From Podospora comata (lineage: Eukaryota; Ascomycota; Sordariomycetes; Sordariales; Podosporaceae), in NCBI GenBank assembly GCA_017354895.1, contig CP071494.1, positions 1,922,001 to 1,986,000 of the forward strand: a DNA stretch of 64,000 nt, written 5' to 3'. Numbering within the stretch: the first letter of the stretch is position 1; the number at the start of each line of letters is the position of its first letter. This document shows positions 20,675 through 30,739 of this stretch, one piece after another. Position numbers and translations under genes: made by a program. Under the pieces are notes generated by a model that saw nothing but the letters and a program-made list of their open reading frames with translations, was not told where the DNA came from and made no database searches.

Positions 20675-22124
20675 GGCGCTGGAGCTGGTTGTCGAGCAAA
20701 GACATCGGCCAGCAGACTGTGAGCAACTTCAAGATATATACCTGAAGTAGCCGCTGAGTCCACTGTTGGTGCGTGACTGCACCTGCACGCGCTGGCGGTT
20801 GTGGGCCTGCATCTTGGGCTGCCTGGTTTCAAGGTGTGGATAGTTCGGCATCCCTGAGCCGGTGCTCGAAGTCAGGGGGCTGGGTCTGTAATGGGGAAAG
20901 TGTGGCTGACGCAGCCATTTTCAGGCACAGCCACGTTATGCTCCACCTGTCAGGGCGCGAGCTTGATTCGCCGTTGAGGGAGCCACGTTTTTTGGTTGCT
21001 GTCCATCAGGTCGCAGTTCCATCAACACTATATCAGATGGGATTCTGCACATTTGCGAGTTTGCTCAGTCGTTGAAACAATGGGTTGTTTCTTTGTGTCA
21101 AAACGTATATGGGGTCCAAAAAGGTGTCAATTCTGTTGTTGTACGAGGGTGAGTTGCCCAGGTGGCTGGAAAAGGCCGAACCCAGTGGCCCAGGTCCCAC
21201 TGCCAAGATATTAATTCCTTAACAGTGGGCCTGGTTGACTATTTTGACACTTTGTAACGAGTTCTGGTTACAATGGCATTCAGCTGTAGCACCACGGCTT
21301 GGTGAGCCATCTCATTGCTCAGCTCGGTGTCACACAACATCAAACAGTCAGGCAGAACAGGTTGCGTTTCCCTGCAGCAAGCAACTAATGGTTGGTCCAA
21401 TTCCAGGAACCGATGAGGCTCGATTCCCAATCGGTGGCCTTCAATTGCTCAGAAGATATCCTTCAGCGCGCGAACACCGCGTTGGGCGTAACATTTTGCG
21501 CTAGCTACAGCCAATGGTAGCGCTCGACTTGTCCCAAAAGGGCAATTGGACAACATCAGAGAGCTGCCATCGCCAATGGTCATGCCCAGCTTTCTCTTGT
21601 CACAAAACCCATGCTTAGAATGATAGCAACGCTAACAGTGACAATTTTGCACACAGTTGCCAATTTTCATCCATGATCTTTCCATGTTGGATCGATGCCA
21701 AACACAACACCCTCCTGCCATTAAGTTCAGAGCTCCGAAGCACCTCCCAAGCAACGTTAACTTTCACGCCACTTCTCCAAGGAGTGGCCATGGTCAGATG
21801 TGAGAAGGCGACTTGAGAGTGTAAAATCTCTCAATTGTCTGCTGTTGCCCAGAAAAACCAGGGTTCAATTCTCATCGAGAACTCCCCTGTAAGCCTTGGT
21901 TCCCCGGTGTTTTTCGGGCGTCTGCACTTCGATGTCCACATGTTGATCTTGCGCATTGGAGCCTTCTGGCAATGAAAACTGGATATTATTGTGAACTACG
22001 GGCTACAGGTCGGGCGTTCTTTTTTTCCTTCACTTTTTACCTGATATTCCTCAACCAAGCCAATAAGTTATCGCAACCAAAATAAACTCCAGGAGACAGA
22101 AAAGAAAACACGTTCTACCCCGTT
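20675..22124. other. intergenic, no gene seen
   Basis: About 1.45 kb upstream of the T5orf172 gene and downstream of the TPR gene. It is AT-leaning, with a T-rich run near 22019. Short open frames look random. Confidence 0.45.
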
Positions 22125-23595
22125 TTACGACTCACAACTCGCACACATATGCTTCGCATCCAGGTTACCTAGGTTAACATCACTTCTTTCCCTTCTTCCC
22201 ATCCTTGACCCCCTTCTTATCGTTATCCTCCTTCTTCGCACCCTTATCCCCTTCCCTCCATCGCCTTGTGCATTCTCCAAAAACTCGCGCAACCTCTCTG
22301 CGGTAGTCATCGTGTCAACGTGCGTCTCCCCCAAGACTTGCTCCTGCGTTGCGAGCGTGGCCCGAAACAAGTCTTCCGCCTCCTTTCTCTTGTTTCTGGC
22401 AGCATAGTTGAGGGCAAGGCTTTGTGCCGTATGTAATGTTTCCGGGGCGTCCCTCCCAAGCCAATACCCCTGCAGCCCGAGTATCCTCTCCAGCTCCTGT
22501 CCTGCCGCTTCCCACTCCTCGGCTTCCTCGAGGAACAAAGCAACATTGTGTCGGGTGATGAGGGTCTCGGGATGGGTGTCCCCGAGGACTTTGATCTGGC
22601 TCTGCAAGGCGAGCACGAACATCTGCTCAGCCTGTGTGTTTCCCTGGCGGGCGTAGAGACAAGCGAGGGCACGCAGCATGCGGAGACACTCTGGGCTTTC
22701 AGGGCCAAGTCTGTCGCGGGCTATGGAAATGGCCTGTGAGAAATGTTGTTCGGATTTGGGGAAGTTTCCTTGCCGTTCGTAGGCTATGGCGAGGGAGTAG
22801 TGAGCGTTGGCGGTACGCATGGTGTTGGGGCCGTGGGTGTTTATTGCTGATTCCAGCAGGCGTTCAAAGAGCACAGCTGGGTCGTCTTCAGGGGTGTCTC
22901 CACTCTGTGGTGCTAAAGAAGAAGAGCCGTTGCCCGAAGGGGTCATTGTTTCCAGGTGTACCAGAAGCTGGAGATCCACTCGTGGGTGCTGGGAGGCCGC
23001 GGGTGTTTGCGAGGTTGTTGGCCTTGGTCTTGCTGGGCTGTCTCATGCTTGGGTGGGCTAGTCTCAAAGCAGCCAGTTCGGCTAGCTTTTGAATGGTGCT
23101 CGTGTGTTCGCGTCCAGAGCTCTCTTCTAGAAGCCGAAGCTCGCTGCGCAGTTCCTGAGGGTTGGGGATGAAGCAAGCACGGGATGACGGTTTCTTGCCA
23201 CCCGCCACAGACAGGCTTTTCTGATCCAGGCCGAGTTTGTCGAGAGCTTGTCTGGCTGTCTCGATATCTTTGTCTGACAGATAGTAACGCCGTTTCGAGT
23301 CTTCCGAACGTCGAGTGAGAGCCTTCTCGAAGTGCGATTTTGCGGCTTCCATCCGGCCAATGTGCTTGTAGTACTGGGCAACCTTCAAGTGCAAAGTTGC
23401 AGTGCACTTGCCTTCTGAAAACTTCGTACGAAACTTTAGGGCAGCAAGGATGCTGGGGAGCAATGCTTCATCCAACTCATGATCACCATCCTTCAAGGTC
23501 TCGTAGAGCTGGCGAAGGACCTTCTCTTCAATCAATTCCTTCTCTTTCCTTTCCTCAAGATAGCGTTGCAGACAGAGGCGGACAATCCCGGTCAC
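22125..23595 (-). CDS. TPR (kinesin light chain-like) repeat protein
   Basis: Two exons (about 23595-22962 and 22912-22125) across a 49-base intron (GTACAC..TTTAG) give about 473 residues. The N-terminal part is helical, with a TPR-like unit LKVAQYYKHIGRMEAAKSHF. The C-terminal part has several 42-residue repeats of the kinesin light chain/TPR_12 type: TANAHYSLAIAYERQGNF, ALACLYARQGNTQAE, LGDTHPETLITRHNVALFL and LALNYAARNKRKEAEDLF. Such repeats bind proteins; in fungi they often cap NLR-type receptors, but no NACHT or NB-ARC is visible here. The 5' limit is unresolved: the first open codon is GTG, a TGA lies just upstream, and no ATG precedes the conserved part. The divergent neighbour's ATG is only five bases away, so this may be a 5'-truncated gene. 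Confidence 0.68.
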
Positions 23596-23599
23596 ACGA

Positions 23600-24529
23600 A
23601 TGGCGGCTCACGAACAAACCAGACCTACGATGAACCCACCTGCCGGAGGCACAGAAAACGAGGATACCACCGTGCCCGGTCAACCTACTATTCCGTTCAA
23701 TGACAATGCGAGGATCGTCACTTTTCTCACCACCGACCTCTCGACCGAAAGATTGAACAGTCTCTATTCGCTGCTATTCCTGACCGGCAAGCCTGAGAAT
23801 ATCTCCCCCTTACACCACCAGCCCATCAAAGGGCGCACGATTCTCATCACCGAAAGGCCTGATCTGCACCTCATTTGGAACATCGACCGGATTTTCATCA
23901 AACCACTTCCGAAATATCTGCTCAGCCACTCGTTTTGGAAAGCCCACCTCCACCACCGACCTGGCAGATTGGACATTACGACCCCCACGTTATGCAACCC
24001 CAAAGACACCCTCCGTCTCGAAGCCCAAGGCTTCCTGCGCACTTACTCGCGTCTCATCCGACACGAGTCGGACTTTGATATGGCCCAAAGCCTGGGACTC
24101 CTCCCCAAGAGTCTAGACTGGGCCGGTTGGTCGCATTACATACAGGCATATGCATACCTTCGGGACACGCAAGTGGCCAGACGCTATCACTATGGCGAAC
24201 TTCGCTTGCCAAGACTCAACGCCTGGACAATGGTCTGCCGTGGGGAACGTTACTTTCAAATTCACTACGACCAGTTGTCCTTCTTTTCCTGTTTTGGCGG
24301 GCCGTATCTGCTGCTGTTCGGTGCAGTTACGGTGATGCTCGCGGCCCTGCAGACGGCTGTGCAGATGGTGCCGGAAGGGGGTCCTTACCGGGAGTTTGCA
24401 AATAGCTTTGTGCCCATGTCGATCGCGCTGACGGCGGCGGGGTTGCTGTCTTTTCCGGTGCTGTGGTTTTTGTTCGCGATGAGGGAGCTGTGGTTGTTTA
24501 TCTTCCGATATCGATCGCTTGCTTTATGA
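23600..24529 (+). CDS. DUF6601-like fungal membrane protein
   Basis: Single-exon protein of 309 residues. It has a cytosolic N-terminal domain with ILITERPDLHLIWNIDRIFIKPLP and KYLLSHSFW, a conserved block of a widespread fungal family of unknown function that I believe is catalogued as DUF6601 (from memory). Then follow EAQGFLRTYSRLIRHESDF and LNAWTMVCRGERYF. Two hydrophobic helices near the C-terminus (GPYLLLFGAVTVMLAAL and MSIALTAAGLLSFPVLWFLF) make it a two-pass membrane protein. Length and layout fit the family. Its ATG is five bases from the first open codon of the divergent TPR gene, so the two share a promoter or overlap. An internal ATG at 23630 is an alternative start. Function unknown. 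Confidence 0.82.
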   Translation: MAAHEQTRPTMNPPAGGTENEDTTVPGQPTIPFNDNARIVTFLTTDLSTERLNSLYSLLFLTGKPENISPLHHQPIKGRTILITERPDLHLIWNIDRIFIKPLPKYLLSHSFWKAHLHHRPGRLDITTPTLCNPKDTLRLEAQGFLRTYSRLIRHESDFDMAQSLGLLPKSLDWAGWSHYIQAYAYLRDTQVARRYHYGELRLPRLNAWTMVCRGERYFQIHYDQLSFFSCFGGPYLLLFGAVTVMLAALQTAVQMVPEGGPYREFANSFVPMSIALTAAGLLSFPVLWFLFAMRELWLFIFRYRSLAL

Positions 24530-24830
24530 GACAATCTCGACAACAACACAACAACCCAATGTGTGCACATTTTGATTATAGAAAGTTGCTTTTTTCTTCA
24601 CAAATCCAAGCATAAAATAGAATCTCTTGGCATTATCAGGCTGTGATCCATTATAGGGGTATTTACACTAGCAACAACGTTGCCACGAGACCCACAATTA
24701 TCCCTTTGTTGGCTCCTTTTCCGTCAGCAAAACACACTTACATAGGTAGAAAAACATTAGATTAGACTGTCAATCTGAAAACTCAATAAACAAAAAATGA
24801 AAAAATTGCAAAACCATGCCTGTGTCATCA
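24530..24830. other. short convergent gap
   Basis: AT-rich 3' flanks of two convergent genes. Nothing else is seen. Confidence 0.5.
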
Positions 24831-27800
24831 CTACTGTTCAATGAATCCCCTCGGTCCTTGCTGCTTTCCCTTCACAACCTTCTTTTGCCCCGGAGCCGCT
24901 GGTCCACCAATCCGCTTTGACATATCCTGTTCCAATAGCCTCATCCCTGCCTTGTTCTGCTCGAAATCCAATTCCTCGTCATGGGCATCCCATTGATAGT
25001 CCACCTTTTGCTGATTGTTGGCATGTGCGAAGTTCAGCTTGTTTTGGTCTGTGCTGCGCTGGAAGTCCAACTTTCGCTGGTCTGCCTTCACATCGAGCTT
25101 GGCCATCGACTTCTTGAGCGTGACTTGCTGCTCGCCTGTCTTCTTGACATTGTCGCGGGTTTCCTTGTTCATCTTGTGGAGCTGGTGAACCTTGTGCTTA
25201 TCGACTGCCTCAGTGGCCTTGAGCTTTTGCTTTTCCATGGTTTTGTGAGTGAGGAGTTTCTGCTGGTCGATCGCTTGTGCGGCTTGAACCTTTTGCCAGT
25301 CTGTTCTCTGCTGGGTGATGAATTTCTGGTAGTCGGCTCTCTCCTGAGTGACAAGCTTGTGGTGGTCTGTCATCTGTGTCTGGTGGAGCTTTTGCTGATC
25401 CATCATTTGGGTCTTGCGGTAAGCCTGATAGTCCAGCATCTGTGCGAGGTGGACTTTCTGATTGTCCATCACCTGCTGGTGGCGCTCGTTGATGTGATGT
25501 TTCTGAGCGAGACCATTGTTGTCTACCGCGAGAAGTCCGGCTTTATCTTGGTTGGCGAGCACGCGGCCCCGGTGAGCAATGTGGTTCTTTTCTTCCAATG
25601 TTTGGAGTTGCTGGAGTGTGACTTCTGCGTCTTGATGCAACTTGCTCTCATGAAGAATGTTGCTATTCTGGACCTTGTGAACTGTAGCTTGTCCTTCTTG
25701 AACCAGGCGCTGCTCGTGGCGGGTTTGCTCAATGAAAATCTTCTGAGATTGTGCTTCTTTATCCCGACGGAGCTGGTCATCATGGTCCCGCTGGATCTTC
25801 TCAAGGCGTTTGATCTCTTTTGCAAGTGCCTCAGGGTAGCCGATTGCGCCGAGTGGCTGATCAGCAGCGACGTCAGACCAGTATCTATCCTCAGCCCCCT
25901 TATCTCTCAGCATTTGCTCGAGGGCGTAGTTAAGCTCAGCTTCCTTCTCCGAATTTGATGGATGGAGGAATTTGAGATACATGGTTGGTGAGTAATGACA
26001 AGTGATCATGCTTCCCGTTTTCGGACTTGGCTCTTGCAGGGTATATACGTTGTTGTCGTTGTTGATGTCGTCCCAGACCATGTCAAGAAGAGCTCTGATC
26101 ACTGCGAACGGTCGCGGATTTTCCAGAGCCAATATCAGGGCATTCTTCCATTTCGGTGTCTTCCAAAATTGAAAAAGGTCCAAACCGCCTTTCTTGAGTT
26201 CAAGAAGAGTGTCCTCCACGTCCACCTGACTGCCACTCCCATCACAGCAGCATGCCATTTCATGTAAGGGGGTTCGAACCCCGTGAAGGAAAGACGCAAA
26301 GTTGACAGAAAAGTTCTTGGTCGCTATCAGGGCACGGCAAACCTTGCTGTGGAGGTTCCTTGCAGCTTCGTGAAGGCTGCCATCGTTGGGCCTGTATGGC
26401 ATCTTCAGCAGAGCCTTAACAATGTCAAGGTGACCTTCGCGGGATGCATAGAACAAAGCGGAGCTGTCCAAGCTGTCCCGTATTCGGGTGTTTGCCCCGG
26501 CTTTGATCAGGTGATTGACAACTTCAGCATGCCCAAAGGCGGCGGCAAGAATGAGCGCTGTGGCCTTCGAAACCGGTGCCACAAAGTTCACATCGACTAC
26601 TGTACGACCTTTATTAGCCACATACTCAGAAGAAAGTATTGGGGCACTTCAGCCTACCTTTGGCTTCAATCAATGCTAGGATGACACTTGGCTCAATTGG
26701 GCGACTTCCTGGTGGTCGAGGCAGCAAACTCCAGAGAAGGGCGGTACAAGGCTCAGGACCATAGTCGCTGCCATATAGGGCGGTTGGTTCTGTCGCGTCG
26801 AATTCGACGCCCAACTTAATCAAGCGCTTCACAAGTTTGATGGAACCAGGATGGGCCACCAGACACTCCCTGACTGGCGCGCGGAGTTGGGGTATCGTCT
26901 TTCTGAACGTCTGAACAACATTAGAGCAATCAGATGATGTGACAATGTCGATGAACAAAAGTGCTGTCTCTTCAGTCAGTGAGGTAACCATGACTTCGAA
27001 GAAAGCACCCTCAATCGTGTCCACTGTTGCCCCACGGCCAAGAAGCATCCTCAAGACTTCAGTGTTTCCAGCCCTAACTGCCAGCTTCAGAGCCTCTCCA
27101 GACTGAAAGTTGACATTGGCGTGTCCAACACTGAGTATAGTCTCAACCATAGCCTCTGAACAACGGTGCATCAGATATGCCTCAATGGCAATAAGAAAGG
27201 CGTGGTTGGCTTGCTCTCCCCCTCGGCCACCCCACGTGAGCAGATCATGGATAAGCCAAAGATATTTGTCGTCCGGAGCGAGCCAGTCCTTGGAAGTCTG
27301 GACGACACCCTGCAAGGCATCAATGACTGTGCGAATATCGACATAGGCAGCGAAGAGCTCGAAAGCATCCCGCTCGTAGCTTTTGGCGGCATGACAGAAG
27401 GCTTGTCTGACATCGCTCCCTGAAACACCAAGATGAAGTAGTGCGCGGATTGTCGAGAGACCAGCCGGCATTTGCCATTTAGGATTTGATAGAGCAGCGC
27501 GGAATCCAGCCAAGACTTCTTCTGGTGACTGACTGGCATGGGGTAGAAGGTTGAGGAGTGACAGATCCAAGCTTCTACAAGCAACTTGGAACACCGACTG
27601 CTCAAGAGGTTGGCGATTGTAGCCAGCTGCATGCAGTAGTCGTTTGACAATCCCAAGGCGTACCTCACTATCTGCAAGGCCAATAGAAGCAGCGACAGCA
27701 GCCTGTAGTGACTGTAGAGTGACTGGACCAGACAACAGGACGGAGAGAATTCCCAGCCACCCCTTTGTCGAAGCGAGCACAAGCGGCTGGCCTCCGTTGA

Positions 27801-28428
27801 AGTTGACATCTGCATTGGCTCTTTGTACCAAGAGTTGCACCAATGAAGACCGTGACGTAGGGTCGCCCTCAAGGGAATCCCCGTGGAGCGATATGGTGAG
27901 CAATCTGTTGACTGGCTCTCCCTCCAACCCAGCAGGAAGCAAAAGGCTGGCCATATCGTGGATGATTGAAATCGACCTCACCGAAGCTAGCGAGTCGACT
28001 GTTGTAGAGATGGCGAGCTTTGACGGCTCTCTATACAGCACGGCTTTGAGCATCTGCACAGAGCGGCTCTGAATGGCAGCATGTATCACCGCCCCGTTCT
28101 TATGCTCGATTGATGAGCCATGCTGAACAAGCGACTGGATGAGCTCAACCGACCGCCTCTGTTTGACAGCTTCAAGCAAGACTTCATCTCTCACAGGACC
28201 TTTTGCCCCTGACTGTAGACAAGCAATCAGGGCCTGGTCTAGACCAGCGGTGAATGCTTCTCCCACCATGGCGTCCAAGACAAGGGGGATAGATGCCATC
28301 TCGGGTGTAGACGCAATGGCGACAGCAATATCTTCGTGGTGACCCAATATCGCGGCTTTGGTGAGATGAAGAATAGGGACAATTGAAGGAATTCTTTCCT
28401 GGGAATCTTCTGGGTACCCTCTTCCCAC
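24831..28428 (-). CDS. large ankyrin-repeat protein with coiled-coil tail
   Basis: Exons 28428-26658 and 26599-24831, joined over a 58-base intron (GTAGGC..ACAG), give about 1,179 residues. The first 600 residues are degenerate ankyrin units (LIQSLVQHGSSIEHKNG, LLVQRANADVNFNGGQPLVL, LRMLLGRGATVDTIEG). Better units follow the splice (ALILAAAFGHAEVVNHL, ALFYASREGHLDIVKALL). The last third is a charged helical region, rich in Gln, Lys and His, with repeated words such as QKLHQTQMTDHHKL and QKVQAAQAIDQQKL. This suggests a long coiled coil or scaffold. It ends in a basic tail with KKVVKGKQQG. The first open codon is GTG with a TGA upstream, so an upstream exon is missing. A Cys-rich open frame starting with ATG at 28650 is one candidate. 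Such ankyrin proteins often act in recognition or scaffolding; the role here is unknown. Confidence 0.78.
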
Positions 28429-29151
28429 GGCTTTGGGTCAGTTCTAGAGATGACAGCGAACTGACAGAACTTCCATGTGAGGCTCTGCGGCAAAGCAAAG
28501 CGCACAATGAGCGGAGAACATGCAGTGTTGACTGCAGTAGTTTGTTTCGATTTCAAACATTTTACCGGCGTTACATGAAGGAAGGCGTGGTTCATATTCA
28601 TGAGAAACTGTGGATGGAAGCAAGAGATTTGCCACAAGAGCCTGGGGCATTCCACGGAGAATTAGAGGTGCTTGAATATCTGCCTTTTATCAGTCCTGCT
28701 TCCCGTTCTTTCCTTTGTTTCTTTATTAGTTTGTTTGGAGAAACAGTCTTGTTGACGCTTCTATTGTGCAGGAAACGGACTTTGGTATTTGTATTCTGGC
28801 TGAGTTTGCGGGTCAAGTTCATGAATCTGTGATGATTGGGTCTTATGACTCTGCTCCTCACCTCTCATATCTATGATGCGAATGATGGGCTTGGGAGCTC
28901 GTACCACAAGGGCAAGGTGCTGGCCAGGATAGAATTATATCAGAATTAAGTACCCAGACAGTCATCATATTCATGAATTCAATAGTTCATTCAACAGTAG
29001 GCAGTGAAAAGAACGCCTTTTCTTCAAGTCATGTCTGACTGGTTTGAGAGGTTACAAAAGAGCGTGATAATGTCCTCTCTGATGCATGAAATCTCCTGAA
29101 GAGTGTTTCCAGTTGGTGTTTGGTCTTTAACCCTTGGTCCCACAACTACAA
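28429..29151. other. gap with a possible 5' exon of the ankyrin gene
   Basis: On the minus strand a 68-codon frame from 28650 to 28444 starts MPQALVANLL and contains CNAG, YCSQHC, HCALC. It could splice to the ankyrin frame, for example from a gtaaaatg donor after CNAG to an acceptor just after gtacccag, but I could not decide the join. The rest is AT-rich. Confidence 0.35.
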
Positions 29152-30199
29152 TCACCAAACCCCTTTCTCATTCCCCTGGACCTGCATCCTATTCAACGTA
29201 CGCTGTGTCCACCTCACCAGCCCCACCAGTGAGTCCTTTGTAATCTTGACAATCCAACGAAGAATCAGATGTGGGTAAGGCTCGCCGCGGTATTCGCGTC
29301 CGAACTCTAGCAACAGTGTTTTGACTCCTCTAGGGTCATCCTTATCTCCTTCAGCCACAATTGCGTCGATCTCCCGGAATCCCAGAGACATGAACAGACA
29401 CTGGGACATGGGCGCAGCGCTGACACACTGAGGGATCCTGTCCATTCTTGAGAGGTCTCTAGCCCATGTTGCCAGCTGAGTGCCGTGGCCACGTCTCCAG
29501 TATGCCGGGTGAACGACTATCATGCTGATGGTGGAGTGTCTGTGGACTCTGTTTTTCGTTTTGGCGGTAGCAGAGAGAAGGCCCCACTCGTCATAGTGGC
29601 GTTGGTTTAAGTCTCGATTCAGGCTATGTGGAGTTGCGAGATAACAACCTGGGAGACGTGATGGTTAAAATGAGGTTCACATAAATGCAATTTGAGCTTC
29701 AATAGAAGTATATAGATATTTGGATGTGGCCACAGTGATTTGTAACCATAGACGAAAATTCCTGTTGAGATTTTGAGATAGGAGGAGTTAAAGAGGCAAT
29801 GAATGCAATAAAAGCAGTGACGTTACCATTATTGCTTTTCAATTTACCAACATGAGGAGAGCCTGGGTCGAGTTTAATGGAAATAACACCGACAATGACC
29901 TGTTCACCAGCCTTGGGAGCAGTCCAACCGGTGTTGTCCGGTATGATGGCAGCTGTCTTGTTGTTTTCATCGCGCAAGTAAGCGTCCTCCCGGACTAAGA
30001 CTATATGATCGTCGCTCTGGATGGCATCCAGGAATTGGGCGCGGTACGACTCGAGTGTGTCTTCGGGGTACTTTGCATGATTGGGACGTTCCCACTCGAA
30101 CAGAGGAGAGTATCGAAAAGCGGCAGTTGCCACGACGCTAATGCGAGGAACATCGTCGGGGCTTGCGATACGCAGGTGGCCCAGCGGAGGGAAGTCCAT
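29152..30199 (-). CDS. GNAT-family N-acetyltransferase
   Basis: Two exons (30199-29827 and 29648-29152) give 289 residues. It begins MDFPPLGHLRIASPDDVPRI, followed by ATAAFRYSPLFEWERP, the usual opening of fungal GNAT proteins. Exon 2 carries the acetyl-CoA-binding motif SMIVVHPAYWRRGHGTQLA and the later SQCLFMSLGFREID. The protein would transfer an acetyl group from acetyl-CoA to an amine; the substrate is unknown. The intron (29826-29649, GTAACG..CCCAG) is 178 bases, two to three times longer than others in this window, but it restores the frame and both ends fit the family. No targeting signal. It lies divergent from the Zn-cluster regulator. Confidence 0.82.
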
Positions 30200-30739
30200 G
30201 CGGCAAATAATGTCAAATGATCGTGAAAAACATGAAAAAGAGAAAAATAAACTTGTGGGTTCCCATTTTGTTACAAATTAACTGTCTTTGTGTGCACTTA
30301 TGAAGAAATTCCTTATCGAGGATTACCATTCCACCAGATACAAACTTTGGGGACACAATAGGTAATCATGGCGAGGCTCGGGTTGATGAAGTGGGATGAG
30401 GTTGAGGTCCGGGTGGGTTGAGGTTCCGTATACAGTGTTGTACCGTGCGAGCCTCGCGGGACCCAGAAGTCAGCAAAAGCTAGGTGCTTATTCTGGGGGC
30501 CAATCAGAGTCAATCAGAGCTCGACCGGCGAAGGAGCTACCCCGCCCAGACGCTTTTATTGGCGAGCTTTTCTCACAAATCATGGTCTGACCATTTTTAA
30601 TTCGGCCCTTGATGCTGGAAGTGTTTCTAGATACTACATGTACCAGTTTCTTATTGCGTTTAAGCCTCCCACCGGCACGTCACGTTCCACAGGTGCCAAC
30701 TTCTGATCCTTACATTACCTGTTCGCAAATTCCAAAACC
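30200..30739. other. divergent promoter region
   Basis: Upstream sequence shared by the acetyltransferase (minus) and the Zn-cluster regulator (plus). No other gene seen. Confidence 0.45.

Noticed and set aside
24981-25958. 325-codon Leu/Val-rich plus-strand frame
   Set aside because: It is the antisense shadow of the Gln/Lys/His-rich coiled-coil region of the ankyrin gene, whose codons read as Leu/Val codons on the other strand.
26266-26285. tRNA-like T-arm (gggttcgaacccc)
   Set aside because: It lies inside the ankyrin coding exon and no cloverleaf can be drawn around it.
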